The notes under the pieces were generated by a model. It saw nothing but the letters and a program-made list of their open reading frames with translations, was not told where the DNA came from and searched no databases. The position numbers and the translations under genes are program-made. Positions 8,428-16,015 of a DNA stretch of 64,000 nt are shown here, in pieces; the first letter of the stretch is position 1; each line of letters begins with the position of its first letter. This DNA comes from Dyella telluris (GTDB taxonomy: Bacteria; Pseudomonadota; Gammaproteobacteria; Xanthomonadales; Rhodanobacteraceae), in assembly GCF_014297575.1 (NCBI RefSeq), contig NZ_CP060412.1:4154001-4218000 (forward strand), read 5' to 3'.

Positions 8428-9666
8428 ATGAGGGCCTTCCTGGCAACTGGAACATGGCTGATGGTTTCCGGCGTTTCGCTGCTGGGTAGCATGGAAGTCC
8501 GTGCGCAGGAGAACACCGCCAATCCACCGGCCAGCGCGATCGCCTCTCCGCTGTCACCGGACGCTCCGCCGGACACGGCCGGCAGTGAAAAGAAGGCCTC
8601 CTGGTGGAGCAACTTCAAGGACACCAAGGACGGCGACTTCGACATGTCGAACTGGCTCCTGAAACACAAGGGCGCCCTGTTTGTACCCATCATCATCACG
8701 GAGCCGGCCATTGGTAACGGTGGCGGCGTGGCCGCAGTGTTTTTTCATCCGCCTAAGCAATCGGAAGAATCCAAAGAAAGCGGCCGGCACATTCCGCCAG
8801 ACATTTACGGGGTTGCGGCCTTCAAGACCGAGAACGGTACCTGGGGCTACGGCCTGGGGGGATCCTTCCACTTCAAGGACGACACCTGGCGTTACGTTGG
8901 CCTGTTGGCCAAGACCAATATCAATCTGGACTATTACACCCAGGGTTTGCTTGGCGCCCCCAGGGAGATTGGCTACAACCTCAACGGCGTTTTCTCTTAC
9001 CAGCAGGCGTCCCGCCGGTTGGGGGACAGTGACATGTTCCTGTCCGCCCGCTGGCTCTATATGGATATCGACAGTCGCCTCAACATTCCCACTGACAATC
9101 AGTATTTCAAGCCCAAGGAATTCGCGCAGCGTGCGTCAGGCCTCGGTCTCGGGTTGAGCTACGACACGCGCGACAACACATTGACGCCTTCGCAGGGCTG
9201 GTTGTGGCGACTCCAGGCAACCGCGTACGCACCGGCATTCGGCAGCGACAATACCTTCCAGGCCTACCGCGCCCACGTCTACGGCTATTTCAAGCTGGGC
9301 CAGGACTGGGTGCTGGGTACGCGTGCCGATTATCGGTCCGTGCGTGGTGACGTGCCTTTTTACCAGCAGCCGTCGATCGACCTGCGCGGAATCGCCTATG
9401 GTCGATACCAGGACCAGAACGTCGGCGTGCTCGAGGCCGAGTTACGTTGGAACCTCACCAATCGCTGGGCCTTGCTGGGGTTCGGCGGTGCAGGCAAGGC
9501 GTGGGGACGTACGCTGAACTTCGGCGATGCCAGTACGCATACGGCCGAAGGCGTGGGCTTTCGCTATCTGATCGCCCGGGCGCTGGGCCTTTATGCCGGC
9601 GTGGACTGGGCCTGGAGCCAGGGCGATCACGCCTATTACATCCAGGTGGGTAGCGCCTGGCGGTGA
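8428..9666 (+). CDS. BamA/TamA-family outer-membrane beta-barrel protein
   Basis: Protein of 412 residues with a signal peptide (about residues 1-27, ending VRAQ) and no POTRA repeats, so it is essentially a barrel. The C-terminal half resembles the bacterial surface antigen (D15) barrel: GLGLSYDTRDNTLTPSQGW, RADYRSVRGDVPFYQ, then DLRGIAYGRYQDQNV, a form of the conserved VRGY/F loop, then LEAELRW and a final aromatic-rich strand. Function could be an outer-membrane channel or insertion factor for a specific client; it is not the essential BamA. ATG 8428 is preferred over GTG 8422 because GGAG at 8418-8421 then has a 6-nt spacer. A copy of the shared 17-bp motif precedes it. Confidence 0.85.
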   Translation: MRAFLATGTWLMVSGVSLLGSMEVRAQENTANPPASAIASPLSPDAPPDTAGSEKKASWWSNFKDTKDGDFDMSNWLLKHKGALFVPIIITEPAIGNGGGVAAVFFHPPKQSEESKESGRHIPPDIYGVAAFKTENGTWGYGLGGSFHFKDDTWRYVGLLAKTNINLDYYTQGLLGAPREIGYNLNGVFSYQQASRRLGDSDMFLSARWLYMDIDSRLNIPTDNQYFKPKEFAQRASGLGLGLSYDTRDNTLTPSQGWLWRLQATAYAPAFGSDNTFQAYRAHVYGYFKLGQDWVLGTRADYRSVRGDVPFYQQPSIDLRGIAYGRYQDQNVGVLEAELRWNLTNRWALLGFGGAGKAWGRTLNFGDASTHTAEGVGFRYLIARALGLYAGVDWAWSQGDHAYYIQVGSAWR

Positions 9667-9688
9667 GTGAGCAGGTGACTGCTCACTC
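9665..9688. terminator. Perfect hairpin between convergent genes
   Basis: Stem GAGTGAGCAG / CTGCTCACTC (10 bp, perfect) with a GTGA loop. It starts inside the stop codon of the BamA-like gene and faces the convergent glycine-zipper gene. No T run follows on either strand, so termination efficiency is uncertain. Confidence 0.5.
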
Positions 9689-9719
9689 CAGTGACCGTGG
9701 ATCGCGCAGTGTTGCGCCT

Positions 9720-10178
9720 TCAGCCGACGGTGTAGCCCTTGCCTTTCATGCAGGCGCTATACGCCTGGCCCAGATTGGCGGCATTCTGATTTTGCGCGTT
9801 GGCCGACGCGGCGTTCTCGTCACGCCGCTGCTGACGAGCGCGCACGCCGCCCGCTACGACACCCGCGGTGGCGCCAACCGCGGCACCGTGGCCCGCGTCG
9901 CCGTTGGCCACGCCGCCGATCACGGCGCCAGCGGCTGCGCCGCGTACAGCACCGCTCGCACGTTGCCCGCCGCCCACCGCGGGACCGGTCTGTGGCGGGG
10001 GAGTGGCCTGGGCGGGGGCGTTGCTCTGGGCCCAGGACATGCATGCGCTCTTGTCGGCCTCCTGCTGGCTGCTGCTTTGACCGTTGGCCGGGTAGGCCAC
10101 GGGAAGCTGCTGCGCAGTCGCGGCACCCGCGACGCAGAGGAGCGCGAAACCAATGGGCCGGACTCGAAGGGTTTTCAT
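9720..10178 (-). CDS. Glycine-zipper envelope protein
   Basis: Protein of 152 residues with a signal peptide (about residues 1-22, ending GAATAQ), a Pro/Gln-rich segment and then a Gly/Ala-rich stretch, GAAAGAVIGGVANGDAGHG followed by AAVGATAGVVAGG, typical of the glycine-zipper (YMGG-like) fold. Two cysteines (residues near 46 and 145) could form a disulfide. Such small exported proteins are thought to insert in or decorate membranes; the exact function is unknown. It is the last gene of the minus-strand unit RR - lipoprotein - glycine-zipper protein, 62 nt after the lipoprotein gene. Confidence 0.78.
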   Translation of the reverse strand: MKTLRVRPIGFALLCVAGAATAQQLPVAYPANGQSSSQQEADKSACMSWAQSNAPAQATPPPQTGPAVGGGQRASGAVRGAAAGAVIGGVANGDAGHGAAVGATAGVVAGGVRARQQRRDENAASANAQNQNAANLGQAYSACMKGKGYTVG

Positions 10179-10240
10179 GGGCGTGTTTCCTGGGTGTGCG
10201 CGGAAGAAGGGCTGGACATGGCTGCCCAGCCCCGTTGTGG

Positions 10241-10819
10241 TCAGCGGATGATGCCGTCAGCCTTGAGCTTCGGAATGAGCGTCTTGGCCAGATCCTGCGT
10301 GGTCTGCGGGATATTGTTGGTGCCGACACTTTCGGTGGTTACCGACCAGATCACCTTCTGGGTATTGACGTCCCACACGGTGGTTTCCAGCGTGACCTGG
10401 TCGTACTGGGTGACGTCCGGCGTGGAGGCCCATGCGCCGCCGTACCAGCCGTAGAAGCCACCGAAGGCCGGGCCGCTCGGGGTAACGTTGAGTTTCTGCT
10501 CAACACGCTGCAGGCGAGTGGTCAGAATCACCTGTGCACCCGTGGCCTTGACCACGTCGCTCAGCTTTTCCGAGCTGGCTCCTGCCGGAATCTGCTGGTA
10601 GCTCTGTTCCGCCTTCAGGCCCTCGCCCTGCAGCTGCGCCACAAAGGTGTCTTCAAACACATGGCGATAGGTGTCGCTCTTGGTGATGCCAAGGACCAGC
10701 ACGTTGGTCGCCGGCGGGCCCGGCCAGGCCGGGTCCTTCCATTGGTTGCTCACGCTGAAGGTGGAGCAGGCGGCCATGAGCACGGCACCGAGCGGAGCAA
10801 GATAGCGGATCAATTTCAT
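10241..10819 (-). CDS. DUF4136-like lipoprotein
   Basis: Protein of 192 residues with a lipoprotein signal peptide; the lipobox LMAAC puts the lipidated Cys near residue 19. The mature part starts SVSNQWKDPAWPGPPATNVLVLG and contains repeated beta-rich segments (VILTTRLQRVE, VTLETTVWDVNTQKVIWSVTTES), like small lipoproteins that carry DUF4136-type domains. ATG 10819 is chosen because the signal peptide starts there and AGAGAGAC precedes it; the frame stays open to 10882. It lies 63 nt downstream of the response regulator gene and is probably cotranscribed with it. Function is unknown; an envelope-stress or barrier role fits the context only. Confidence 0.78.
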   Translation of the reverse strand: MKLIRYLAPLGAVLMAACSTFSVSNQWKDPAWPGPPATNVLVLGITKSDTYRHVFEDTFVAQLQGEGLKAEQSYQQIPAGASSEKLSDVVKATGAQVILTTRLQRVEQKLNVTPSGPAFGGFYGWYGGAWASTPDVTQYDQVTLETTVWDVNTQKVIWSVTTESVGTNNIPQTTQDLAKTLIPKLKADGIIR

Positions 10820-10882
10820 GAAGAGTCTCTCTTTGAGCTTGAGTGGTAAACGCGTGGCAATGGGCGGAAGCAAGGTGGGCAA

Positions 10883-11578
10883 CTAAGGAAGCGACTTGTC
10901 CTCCACGACCACGTTCATGTCGTAAGGCCCGACCGGGATAAGCCCCAGTCGTTCCGCCTCACGAATAAGTGCCACGCCGCTGTGCACGCCCAGCAGATCG
11001 AGCAGTGACTGGCGATGGCTTTCCACCGTGCGCACCGAGATGCCAAGGTCCGCGGCGATCTCGCTGGTGCGCTTGCCCTTGGCCATCGACTCGATGACCT
11101 CTCTCTGCCGCCGCGTGAGCCGGTGCAGTGATTCCGGTGCATCGAGCAGGGATGCCATCAGCTGAGGGCTGATGAACTGGTTTCCCGCGGTGACTTCGCC
11201 CATGGCATTGAACAGCTCGCTGCTCGGCGATTGCTTGAGGACGTAGCCATTGGCGCCGGCCTGCATGGCCTCGCGCACGATCAGTGGTTCGCTGTGGGTG
11301 GAAAGCACCACCACGGGAATGTCGCTGCCCTGCTGCCGCAGCCGGCGCAGCGCCTGCAGAGCGCTGAACGGGGGCATGGCGATGTCAGTGATCAAGATGT
11401 CCGCCTGTTCGGCCAGTACCGCCTCCATCAGTGCCTGACCGTCATGGACCAGCAGCACGGATTGCGTGCGCTTGGCCAGCAGCCCGGCCAGGCCCTCGGC
11501 GACGCAACGGTGTTCGTCGGCAAGCAGCACGCGCAGCTTGCGGATGCTTTTGGATGCAGGGCGCACGTTGGCTTTCAT
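10883..11578 (-). CDS. NarL/FixJ-type response regulator (RR1)
   Basis: Protein of 231 residues. The receiver domain (about 15-130) has the acidic pair in LLADEHR, the phospho-acceptor Asp65 in ITDIAMP and Lys in YVLKQSPSS. The LuxR/GerE helix-turn-helix (about 155-210) reads LTRRQREVIESMAKGKRTSEIAADLGISVRTVESH. No kinase lies on this strand; the nearest is the divergent MASE1-like kinase at 12062. Two envelope-protein genes follow in the same direction, so the regulator may control its own operon. It is a candidate to bind the CGTAR...YTACG dyads or the 17-bp motif around it. Confidence 0.93.
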   Translation of the reverse strand: MKANVRPASKSIRKLRVLLADEHRCVAEGLAGLLAKRTQSVLLVHDGQALMEAVLAEQADILITDIAMPPFSALQALRRLRQQGSDIPVVVLSTHSEPLIVREAMQAGANGYVLKQSPSSELFNAMGEVTAGNQFISPQLMASLLDAPESLHRLTRRQREVIESMAKGKRTSEIAADLGISVRTVESHRQSLLDLLGVHSGVALIREAERLGLIPVGPYDMNVVVEDKSLP

Positions 11579-12061
11579 GCAGCGGCGATCCGTGGAAACC
11601 GGTATGCGGCTGCCGATGCCACGCGGGCGTGCACGCCGGACCCACGCGCGATGGTCGACCCCGTGCAGGGGTTGGAGCGCTTGCGTTTCATGGTCGGCAG
11701 ATCCCCGTCAGGCCGCTGATCGTCCTGAAGCAGCTTCACCTGTCGATGTGCGCTTGGTAAGCGAACTTTCACTCAAACGGGGTCGGTAAATTTACTGGTC
11801 TGAGCACAATTCAGACACTTTCCTGCGATTCGCCTGTCTCGACAGTTATTGGGTGGATTTCCATGCGCATTTGGGGCTGCATCTATATCTGTAAGTAATG
11901 CCCGAATACGAGTCTGTAGTTCACCCACAAAATGCTTCGTAGAACTACGTAAATCATCACGAAGTAATGACGGTCCTTATGGAGAAATGCCGGTTGGCTT
12001 CGCTTGTCCGGCAATGTCTACTCTTGGGGCGGCGGCTGCTTACCTGCAGCAGGGCGAAAGG
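11579..12061. promoter_or_regulatory. Divergent regulatory region with TAC-type palindromes
   Basis: This 483-bp non-coding stretch separates divergent RR1 and the histidine kinase and is markedly AT-richer than its surroundings in its right half. It holds a perfect palindrome GTAAATTTAC at 11786-11795 and a perfect 12-bp palindrome CGTAGAACTACG at 11938-11949, with ATTTACGTAG on the minus strand at 11945-11954. The second palindrome has the same CGTAR-N2-YTACG shape as that at 5734-5745. Binding by a NarL-type regulator is a reasonable inference. No convincing ORF with a start and ribosome-binding site is seen. Confidence 0.5.
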
Positions 12062-13660
12062 ATGCACGGAGCAGAGGGGTTTTTCATCGGGAAGGCACCG
12101 GCGGGTGCGTGGTCCCAGCAGCTGTCTCGTGGCTTGGGCGTTGGCCTGGCCGCGCTGGTGGCGCAATGGGTATCACTGGCCCTGTGGGATCACACGCGTG
12201 ACTCCCAGATTATCTGGCTGCCTGGTCCATTACTGCTCGCGCTGCTTCTATGCGCGGGTTACCGGTATTGGCTTGTTTACAGCGTCGGCTGGATGGCCGG
12301 CATGCTTCTGTTTGCGCTGCTCATGGGCCTTCCGCTGGCGGGCCTCGTTGTCGTGACCATCGTGGTGCTGGCGCTCATCGACGGCGCGGCGTGGACGCTC
12401 AGCCGCCTGCGCAAGGATCAGTCGATCGACAATTTCTTCCAGCTGCTGGTGTTCCTCGCCGTGGCGGTGGCTGCCTTGCCGCTTGCCACCGGGATGCTGC
12501 TTTCCTGGCTGGCCGGCGTCATGGAGTTGCCCAACTGGCTGTCGCGGGAGTGGTGGCATGTGACCCTGGCCGATTCGCTGGGTTATGTGCTGCTGACGCC
12601 GGCGATCCTGAGCCTGGTCAATCCACGTTCGTCGCTGCGCCGGGATTCGTTGCCGGGTTGGCACGTGTTGCTGGTCACCGCTGGCGCGCTGGTGGTGCTC
12701 TGGCTCGGCTGGCGGGAGCTAGGGGCTTTCGCGACGATGCGGCCGCTCTTGCTCCTGGCGCCGGTGCCGCTGGCGATTTTCGTGGCGTTGCGCGCGCAGG
12801 TGGTGGGTACCAGTGCCATCAACCTCATCGTGGGCCTGATCGCCATCCAGCTGAGCTTGTCCCAGGAAGGGCCGTTCGTGCAGTCCGAATCCATGCTCAC
12901 CACCATCGGCGTGCAGCTGTGGATGCTGGGCGTGGCGGTGGCCTCGCTTTATCTTGCGGCACTGGTGGAGCAGCGCCGTGCGACGCAGCACGCCCTGGTG
13001 GCCAGCAGCACCGAAGTGCGCGAACTTGCGGGGCGCCTGATCCTGGCGCAGGAGCAGGAGCGCGCCCGTATTGCCCGCGACCTGCATGACGACATCAATC
13101 AACGCCTGGCGGTGGCCTCGATCCGCCTCAGCGCGCTGCGTCGCAAGGTGGACGATAGCAACAAGCAGGACGTGAGCCAGTTGCAGAGCGAGCTGATCGC
13201 CTTGTCGGAGGATGTGCGCCATCTGTCGCACGATCTGCACCCGAGCATGCTCACGCAAACGGGGCTTACGGCGGCACTGGCCGGCCTGTGCCAGAACATC
13301 AGTCATCGCAACGGTCCGGCCATCGAGCTGCGCGTATCGCCGCACGCCAAGGATCTACCTGAAGACGTGGCGCTCTGCGTTTACCGCGTCACGCAGGAAG
13401 CGCTCGGCAACGCCATGCGGCATGCCGACGCGCAGCGCATCGAGGTGGCGCTGCAGGTCGCGCACGATCAGCTGGATCTCACTATTTCAGACGACGGCAA
13501 GGGATTTGTCACGGAAGGAGAGGGGCGTCGGGGGCTCGGCTTGATGAGCATCGACGAGCGCACGAAGTTGCTGGGTGGCAGCTACCGGCTGCAATCAACT
13601 CTTGGAAAAGGGACCGAACTATGCATACGAATACCGCTAGGAACCCACGGGTCAGCCTGA
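12062..13660 (+). CDS. MASE1-like membrane sensor histidine kinase
   Basis: Protein of 532 residues. The first 310 or so residues form eight or more hydrophobic spans with MASE1-like features (IIWLPGPLLLALLLCAGYRYW and WWHVTLADSLGYVLLTPAI). A short coiled linker leads to a HisKA_3 dimerisation domain with phospho-acceptor His342 in ARIARDLHDDINQR, then a HATPase domain with NAMRHAD (N box) and DDGKGF and GRRGLGLMSI (G boxes). This architecture pairs with NarL/FixJ regulators. ATG 12062 is preceded by GGGCGAAAGG. An in-frame ATG at 12014 adds 16 residues, and the frame opens at 11849. It overlaps the RR2 start by 40 nt. The signal sensed by MASE1 domains is generally unknown. Confidence 0.9.
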   Translation: MHGAEGFFIGKAPAGAWSQQLSRGLGVGLAALVAQWVSLALWDHTRDSQIIWLPGPLLLALLLCAGYRYWLVYSVGWMAGMLLFALLMGLPLAGLVVVTIVVLALIDGAAWTLSRLRKDQSIDNFFQLLVFLAVAVAALPLATGMLLSWLAGVMELPNWLSREWWHVTLADSLGYVLLTPAILSLVNPRSSLRRDSLPGWHVLLVTAGALVVLWLGWRELGAFATMRPLLLLAPVPLAIFVALRAQVVGTSAINLIVGLIAIQLSLSQEGPFVQSESMLTTIGVQLWMLGVAVASLYLAALVEQRRATQHALVASSTEVRELAGRLILAQEQERARIARDLHDDINQRLAVASIRLSALRRKVDDSNKQDVSQLQSELIALSEDVRHLSHDLHPSMLTQTGLTAALAGLCQNISHRNGPAIELRVSPHAKDLPEDVALCVYRVTQEALGNAMRHADAQRIEVALQVAHDQLDLTISDDGKGFVTEGEGRRGLGLMSIDERTKLLGGSYRLQSTLGKGTELCIRIPLGTHGSA

Positions 13661-14271
13661 AACCCCGGCTTGTCATTGCCGACGATCACCGCATGGTGGC
13701 CGAAGGCGTGCAGCACATACTGGACGAAGATTTCGAGTTGCTTGAAATCGTCGCGGATGGCGAAGCGCTGATCGAAACAGTGCACCGCCTGCAGCCGGAT
13801 CTGGTGGTGGCCGACATCAACATGCCGCGTTGCAATGGTATGGATGCGTTGAAGCGCCTGCGTCAGGCGGGGATGGATACGCGCTTCGTTTTCCTCACCA
13901 TGCACATGGAACCTGCGTTGGCGGTGGCGGCACTGCGTGCGGGTGCGCGTGGCTACATCCTCAAGAATTCAGCCGGCGAAGACCTGCGCAATGCCGCGCA
14001 GCAGGTCATGTCCGGTGGCACGTATGTCACGCCGGCCCTGGGGGCGCGCTACATCAGCGGGCAGATGACGGACATGCGCAGCCTGACGTCCAAGCAGCTG
14101 CAGGTCTTGCGGCTGGTTGGTTCTGGCCTGCGTTCCAAGCAGATTGCCCTGCAGCTGGGCCTGTCGGTGCGCACCGTGGAAGCCCACAAATACACCATGA
14201 TGCAGGTATTGGGCGTGCATTCCACGCTTGAACTGGTCCGGCGGGCTGAGGATCTTGGTCTGCTTTTCTGA
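13621..14271 (+). CDS. NarL/FixJ-type response regulator (RR2)
   Basis: Protein of 216 residues. The receiver domain has DD in IADDHRMVAEG, phospho-acceptor Asp65 in VADINMP, Thr in FLTMHME and Lys in YILKNSAGED. The GerE helix-turn-helix reads LTSKQLQVLRLVGSGLRSKQIALQLGLSVRTVEAHKY. It overlaps the end of the kinase gene by 40 nt, so kinase and regulator are translationally coupled and this is the best candidate partner of the kinase. Its DNA-binding helix resembles RR1, so overlapping targets are possible. Confidence 0.93.
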   Translation: MHTNTARNPRVSLKPRLVIADDHRMVAEGVQHILDEDFELLEIVADGEALIETVHRLQPDLVVADINMPRCNGMDALKRLRQAGMDTRFVFLTMHMEPALAVAALRAGARGYILKNSAGEDLRNAAQQVMSGGTYVTPALGARYISGQMTDMRSLTSKQLQVLRLVGSGLRSKQIALQLGLSVRTVEAHKYTMMQVLGVHSTLELVRRAEDLGLLF

Positions 14272-14308
14272 GGGAAAAACAGTTGTGTAGCACATCTTCG
14301 CATCACGG

Positions 14309-14325
14309 TGGGTATTTTTACTTAG
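14309..14325 (+). promoter_or_regulatory. Shared 17-bp motif, copy 3 (upstream of receiver-only protein)
   Basis: The sequence is TGGGTATTTTTACTTAG, 14 of 17 identical to copy 1. Its last base is 84 nt upstream of the GTG at 14410, the same spacing as the other two copies. It lies 38 nt after the RR2 stop, so the receiver-only gene probably has its own promoter. Confidence 0.5.
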
Positions 14326-14409
14326 CGGCAACTGAGTTCTCTTTCGGTGGCGGAAGTTCTCACGTTGGAAGATCCTGCGTTACATGCGTCATGTGTGCAG
14401 GAAACCTAT

Positions 14410-14847
14410 GTGAAGCGAGCCACACTCGTGCTGGCCGAGGATCACGCACCTATCGCCGAGCAGCTTCGGGAGTTGCTGGGTGAGGTGTTTGACGTGCTTG
14501 CCGTGGTGGCCCATGGCGAGGCGCTGGTCAAGGCGGTGCGACGCTTGCAGCCGGATGCCGTGGTGACGGACATCAGCATGCCGGGCATGGATGGCATGCA
14601 GGCCGCAAGGGAATTGCTTGCCGACCGCCCCGGCTTGCCGGTGGTCTTCATCACCGTGCATGACGACGTCACGCTTGCGCGTGCAGCCTTGTCCATCGGG
14701 AAGGGCTATGTGTTGAAGGCGTCGGCCGGGGACGAACTCATCGACGCGCTTGAGCACGTTCTGGCCGGTGACTATTTTCTCTCGCCTGCCTTGGGAAGGA
14801 TCGAGACGGTCGTCGATCAGCAGGCCACCACGCGAGACAGTCGCTAG
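14410..14847 (+). CDS. Receiver-only response regulator (RR3)
   Basis: Protein of 145 residues with a complete receiver domain: ED in LAEDHAPIAEQ, phospho-acceptor Asp54 in VTDISMPGMDG, Thr in FITVHDD and Lys in YVLKASAGDE. It ends about 20 residues after the receiver (FLSPALGRIETVVDQQ) with no helix-turn-helix, exactly where RR1 and RR2 continue into GerE. It is either a genuine single-domain protein (phosphate sink or partner-binding) or a regulator that lost its output domain. GTG 14410 has AGGAAA at 14398-14403 as ribosome-binding site; GTG 14347 in frame is the alternative. Its stop overlaps the convergent LigD-polymerase stop by a few bases. Confidence 0.87.
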   Translation: MKRATLVLAEDHAPIAEQLRELLGEVFDVLAVVAHGEALVKAVRRLQPDAVVTDISMPGMDGMQAARELLADRPGLPVVFITVHDDVTLARAALSIGKGYVLKASAGDELIDALEHVLAGDYFLSPALGRIETVVDQQATTRDSR

Positions 14848-15746
14848 GTTTTCATCGGTGGGTAGTGGCCCATTGCCGTTTCCAGGCCTTGCCGCATTGT
14901 GGAAAACCCCTCCCACGGATCACTGCGCAGCCGCGCCATTCGTCGGCTGGCTGAGCCGATATCGAATGCGTGGCCACTCGTGCATCGCCCCAGGTCTTGC
15001 CAGCGCAGTGGCACGGCGACCGGTGCGCCGGCCCGTGCGCGCAGCGACCATGACGCCACGCTGGTCGCGCCACGCGTGTTCCGCAGGTAGTCGATGAAGA
15101 TGCGTCCGGTGCGGCCCTCCATCGCGGACTTGGCGGTAAAGGCCTGCGGCCGTTCGTCGGCCAGGCTGTGCGCAAATGCACTACTGAAGTGACGTGCATC
15201 TTCCCATCGGCAGGTTGCATGCAATGGCACAAGCACATGCAGTCCCTTGCCACCGGTCGTACGCACAAAACTCCGCAGCGACACCTTGCCCAGACGATCG
15301 CGAATCAAACGCGCGGCCTCAATCACGTCACGCCAAGGCACGCCGTAGCCGGGATCCAGGTCAAAGACCAGATAGTCGGGTTGTTCCAGTGCATCGGCGC
15401 GCGCCGCCCAGGGATGGAATTCGATGGTTCCGAACTGAACCAGCTCGATGATGGCGCTGGCGTTACCCGGGCAGAGATAGTCGTCGAGTTGGCCGCTTTC
15501 CTCGCGCAGGCGGACGTGCCCTGTGTCATGGAGCCCGGGCATCGGGTGCTTTTGAAAGAAACCGGGTTTGGCCAGGCCTTCGGGAAAACGGAAGATCGAT
15601 GTGGGACGACCCTCCACTTCCGGTAGAAAGCGCGCCATGACCGCGTGGTAGTAGTCGGCGACGTCCTGCTTGGTGATGCCATCGTCGGGAAACACCACCC
15701 GTTCGGGATGGCTTACGGCCACGTCATGCAGGTGTCGGTTCGTCAT
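14844..15746 (-). CDS. Stand-alone LigD-type primase-polymerase
   Basis: Protein of 300 residues matching the polymerase domain of bacterial DNA ligase D. It begins with a segment like HPERVVFPDDGITKQDVADYY and includes ARADALEQPDYLVFDLDPG with the DxD metal-binding pair, TTGGKGLHVLVPL, and GRIFIDYLRN near the end. In LigD this domain fills gaps and adds (ribo)nucleotides during Ku-dependent end joining. Here it is a separate polypeptide with no ligase or nuclease module, and no Ku or ligase gene lies in the window. ATG 15746 and ATG 15764 are both possible starts; neither has a strong ribosome-binding site. A small coiled-coil gene lies just upstream on the same strand. Confidence 0.88.
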   Translation of the reverse strand: MTNRHLHDVAVSHPERVVFPDDGITKQDVADYYHAVMARFLPEVEGRPTSIFRFPEGLAKPGFFQKHPMPGLHDTGHVRLREESGQLDDYLCPGNASAIIELVQFGTIEFHPWAARADALEQPDYLVFDLDPGYGVPWRDVIEAARLIRDRLGKVSLRSFVRTTGGKGLHVLVPLHATCRWEDARHFSSAFAHSLADERPQAFTAKSAMEGRTGRIFIDYLRNTRGATSVASWSLRARAGAPVAVPLRWQDLGRCTSGHAFDIGSASRRMARLRSDPWEGFSTMRQGLETAMGHYPPMKT

Positions 15747-15778
15747 GGCGGGCGCTCTTGGCATCGGTCGAGATGGCT

Positions 15779-16015
15779 TCAGTCAGGCCTCAAGGTCATC
15801 AGTGCGATCAATTGCTCAGGCGTGGCGAACGGCGCCTTGCCTCGCAGCGTGATCATCTGGCGTTCGGTCTCGCGTATCTGCATCTCGCCGACGGGATGCC
15901 TGCGCAACTGGCTGCGAAGTAGTTCGTTTTCCTGTTCCAGCAAGCGATAGATCCGAAGTAATCCGTCGAACGCTTCATGTAACCGGGAATGGGACTCTCG
16001 CATTCCGTCCGTCAT
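15779..16015 (-). CDS. Small coiled-coil protein
   Basis: Protein of 78 residues, mostly helical by composition. A heptad-like run, LLRIYRLLEQENELLRSQL, suggests a coiled coil, and a basic/polar segment RETERQMITLRGKAPFATPEQ follows. No family recognised. GGAG lies about 9 nt upstream of ATG 16015. It sits about 14-32 nt before the LigD-polymerase gene on the same strand, so the two are probably cotranscribed and may act together; a small adaptor role is speculation. Confidence 0.6.
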   Translation of the reverse strand: MTDGMRESHSRLHEAFDGLLRIYRLLEQENELLRSQLRRHPVGEMQIRETERQMITLRGKAPFATPEQLIALMTLRPD

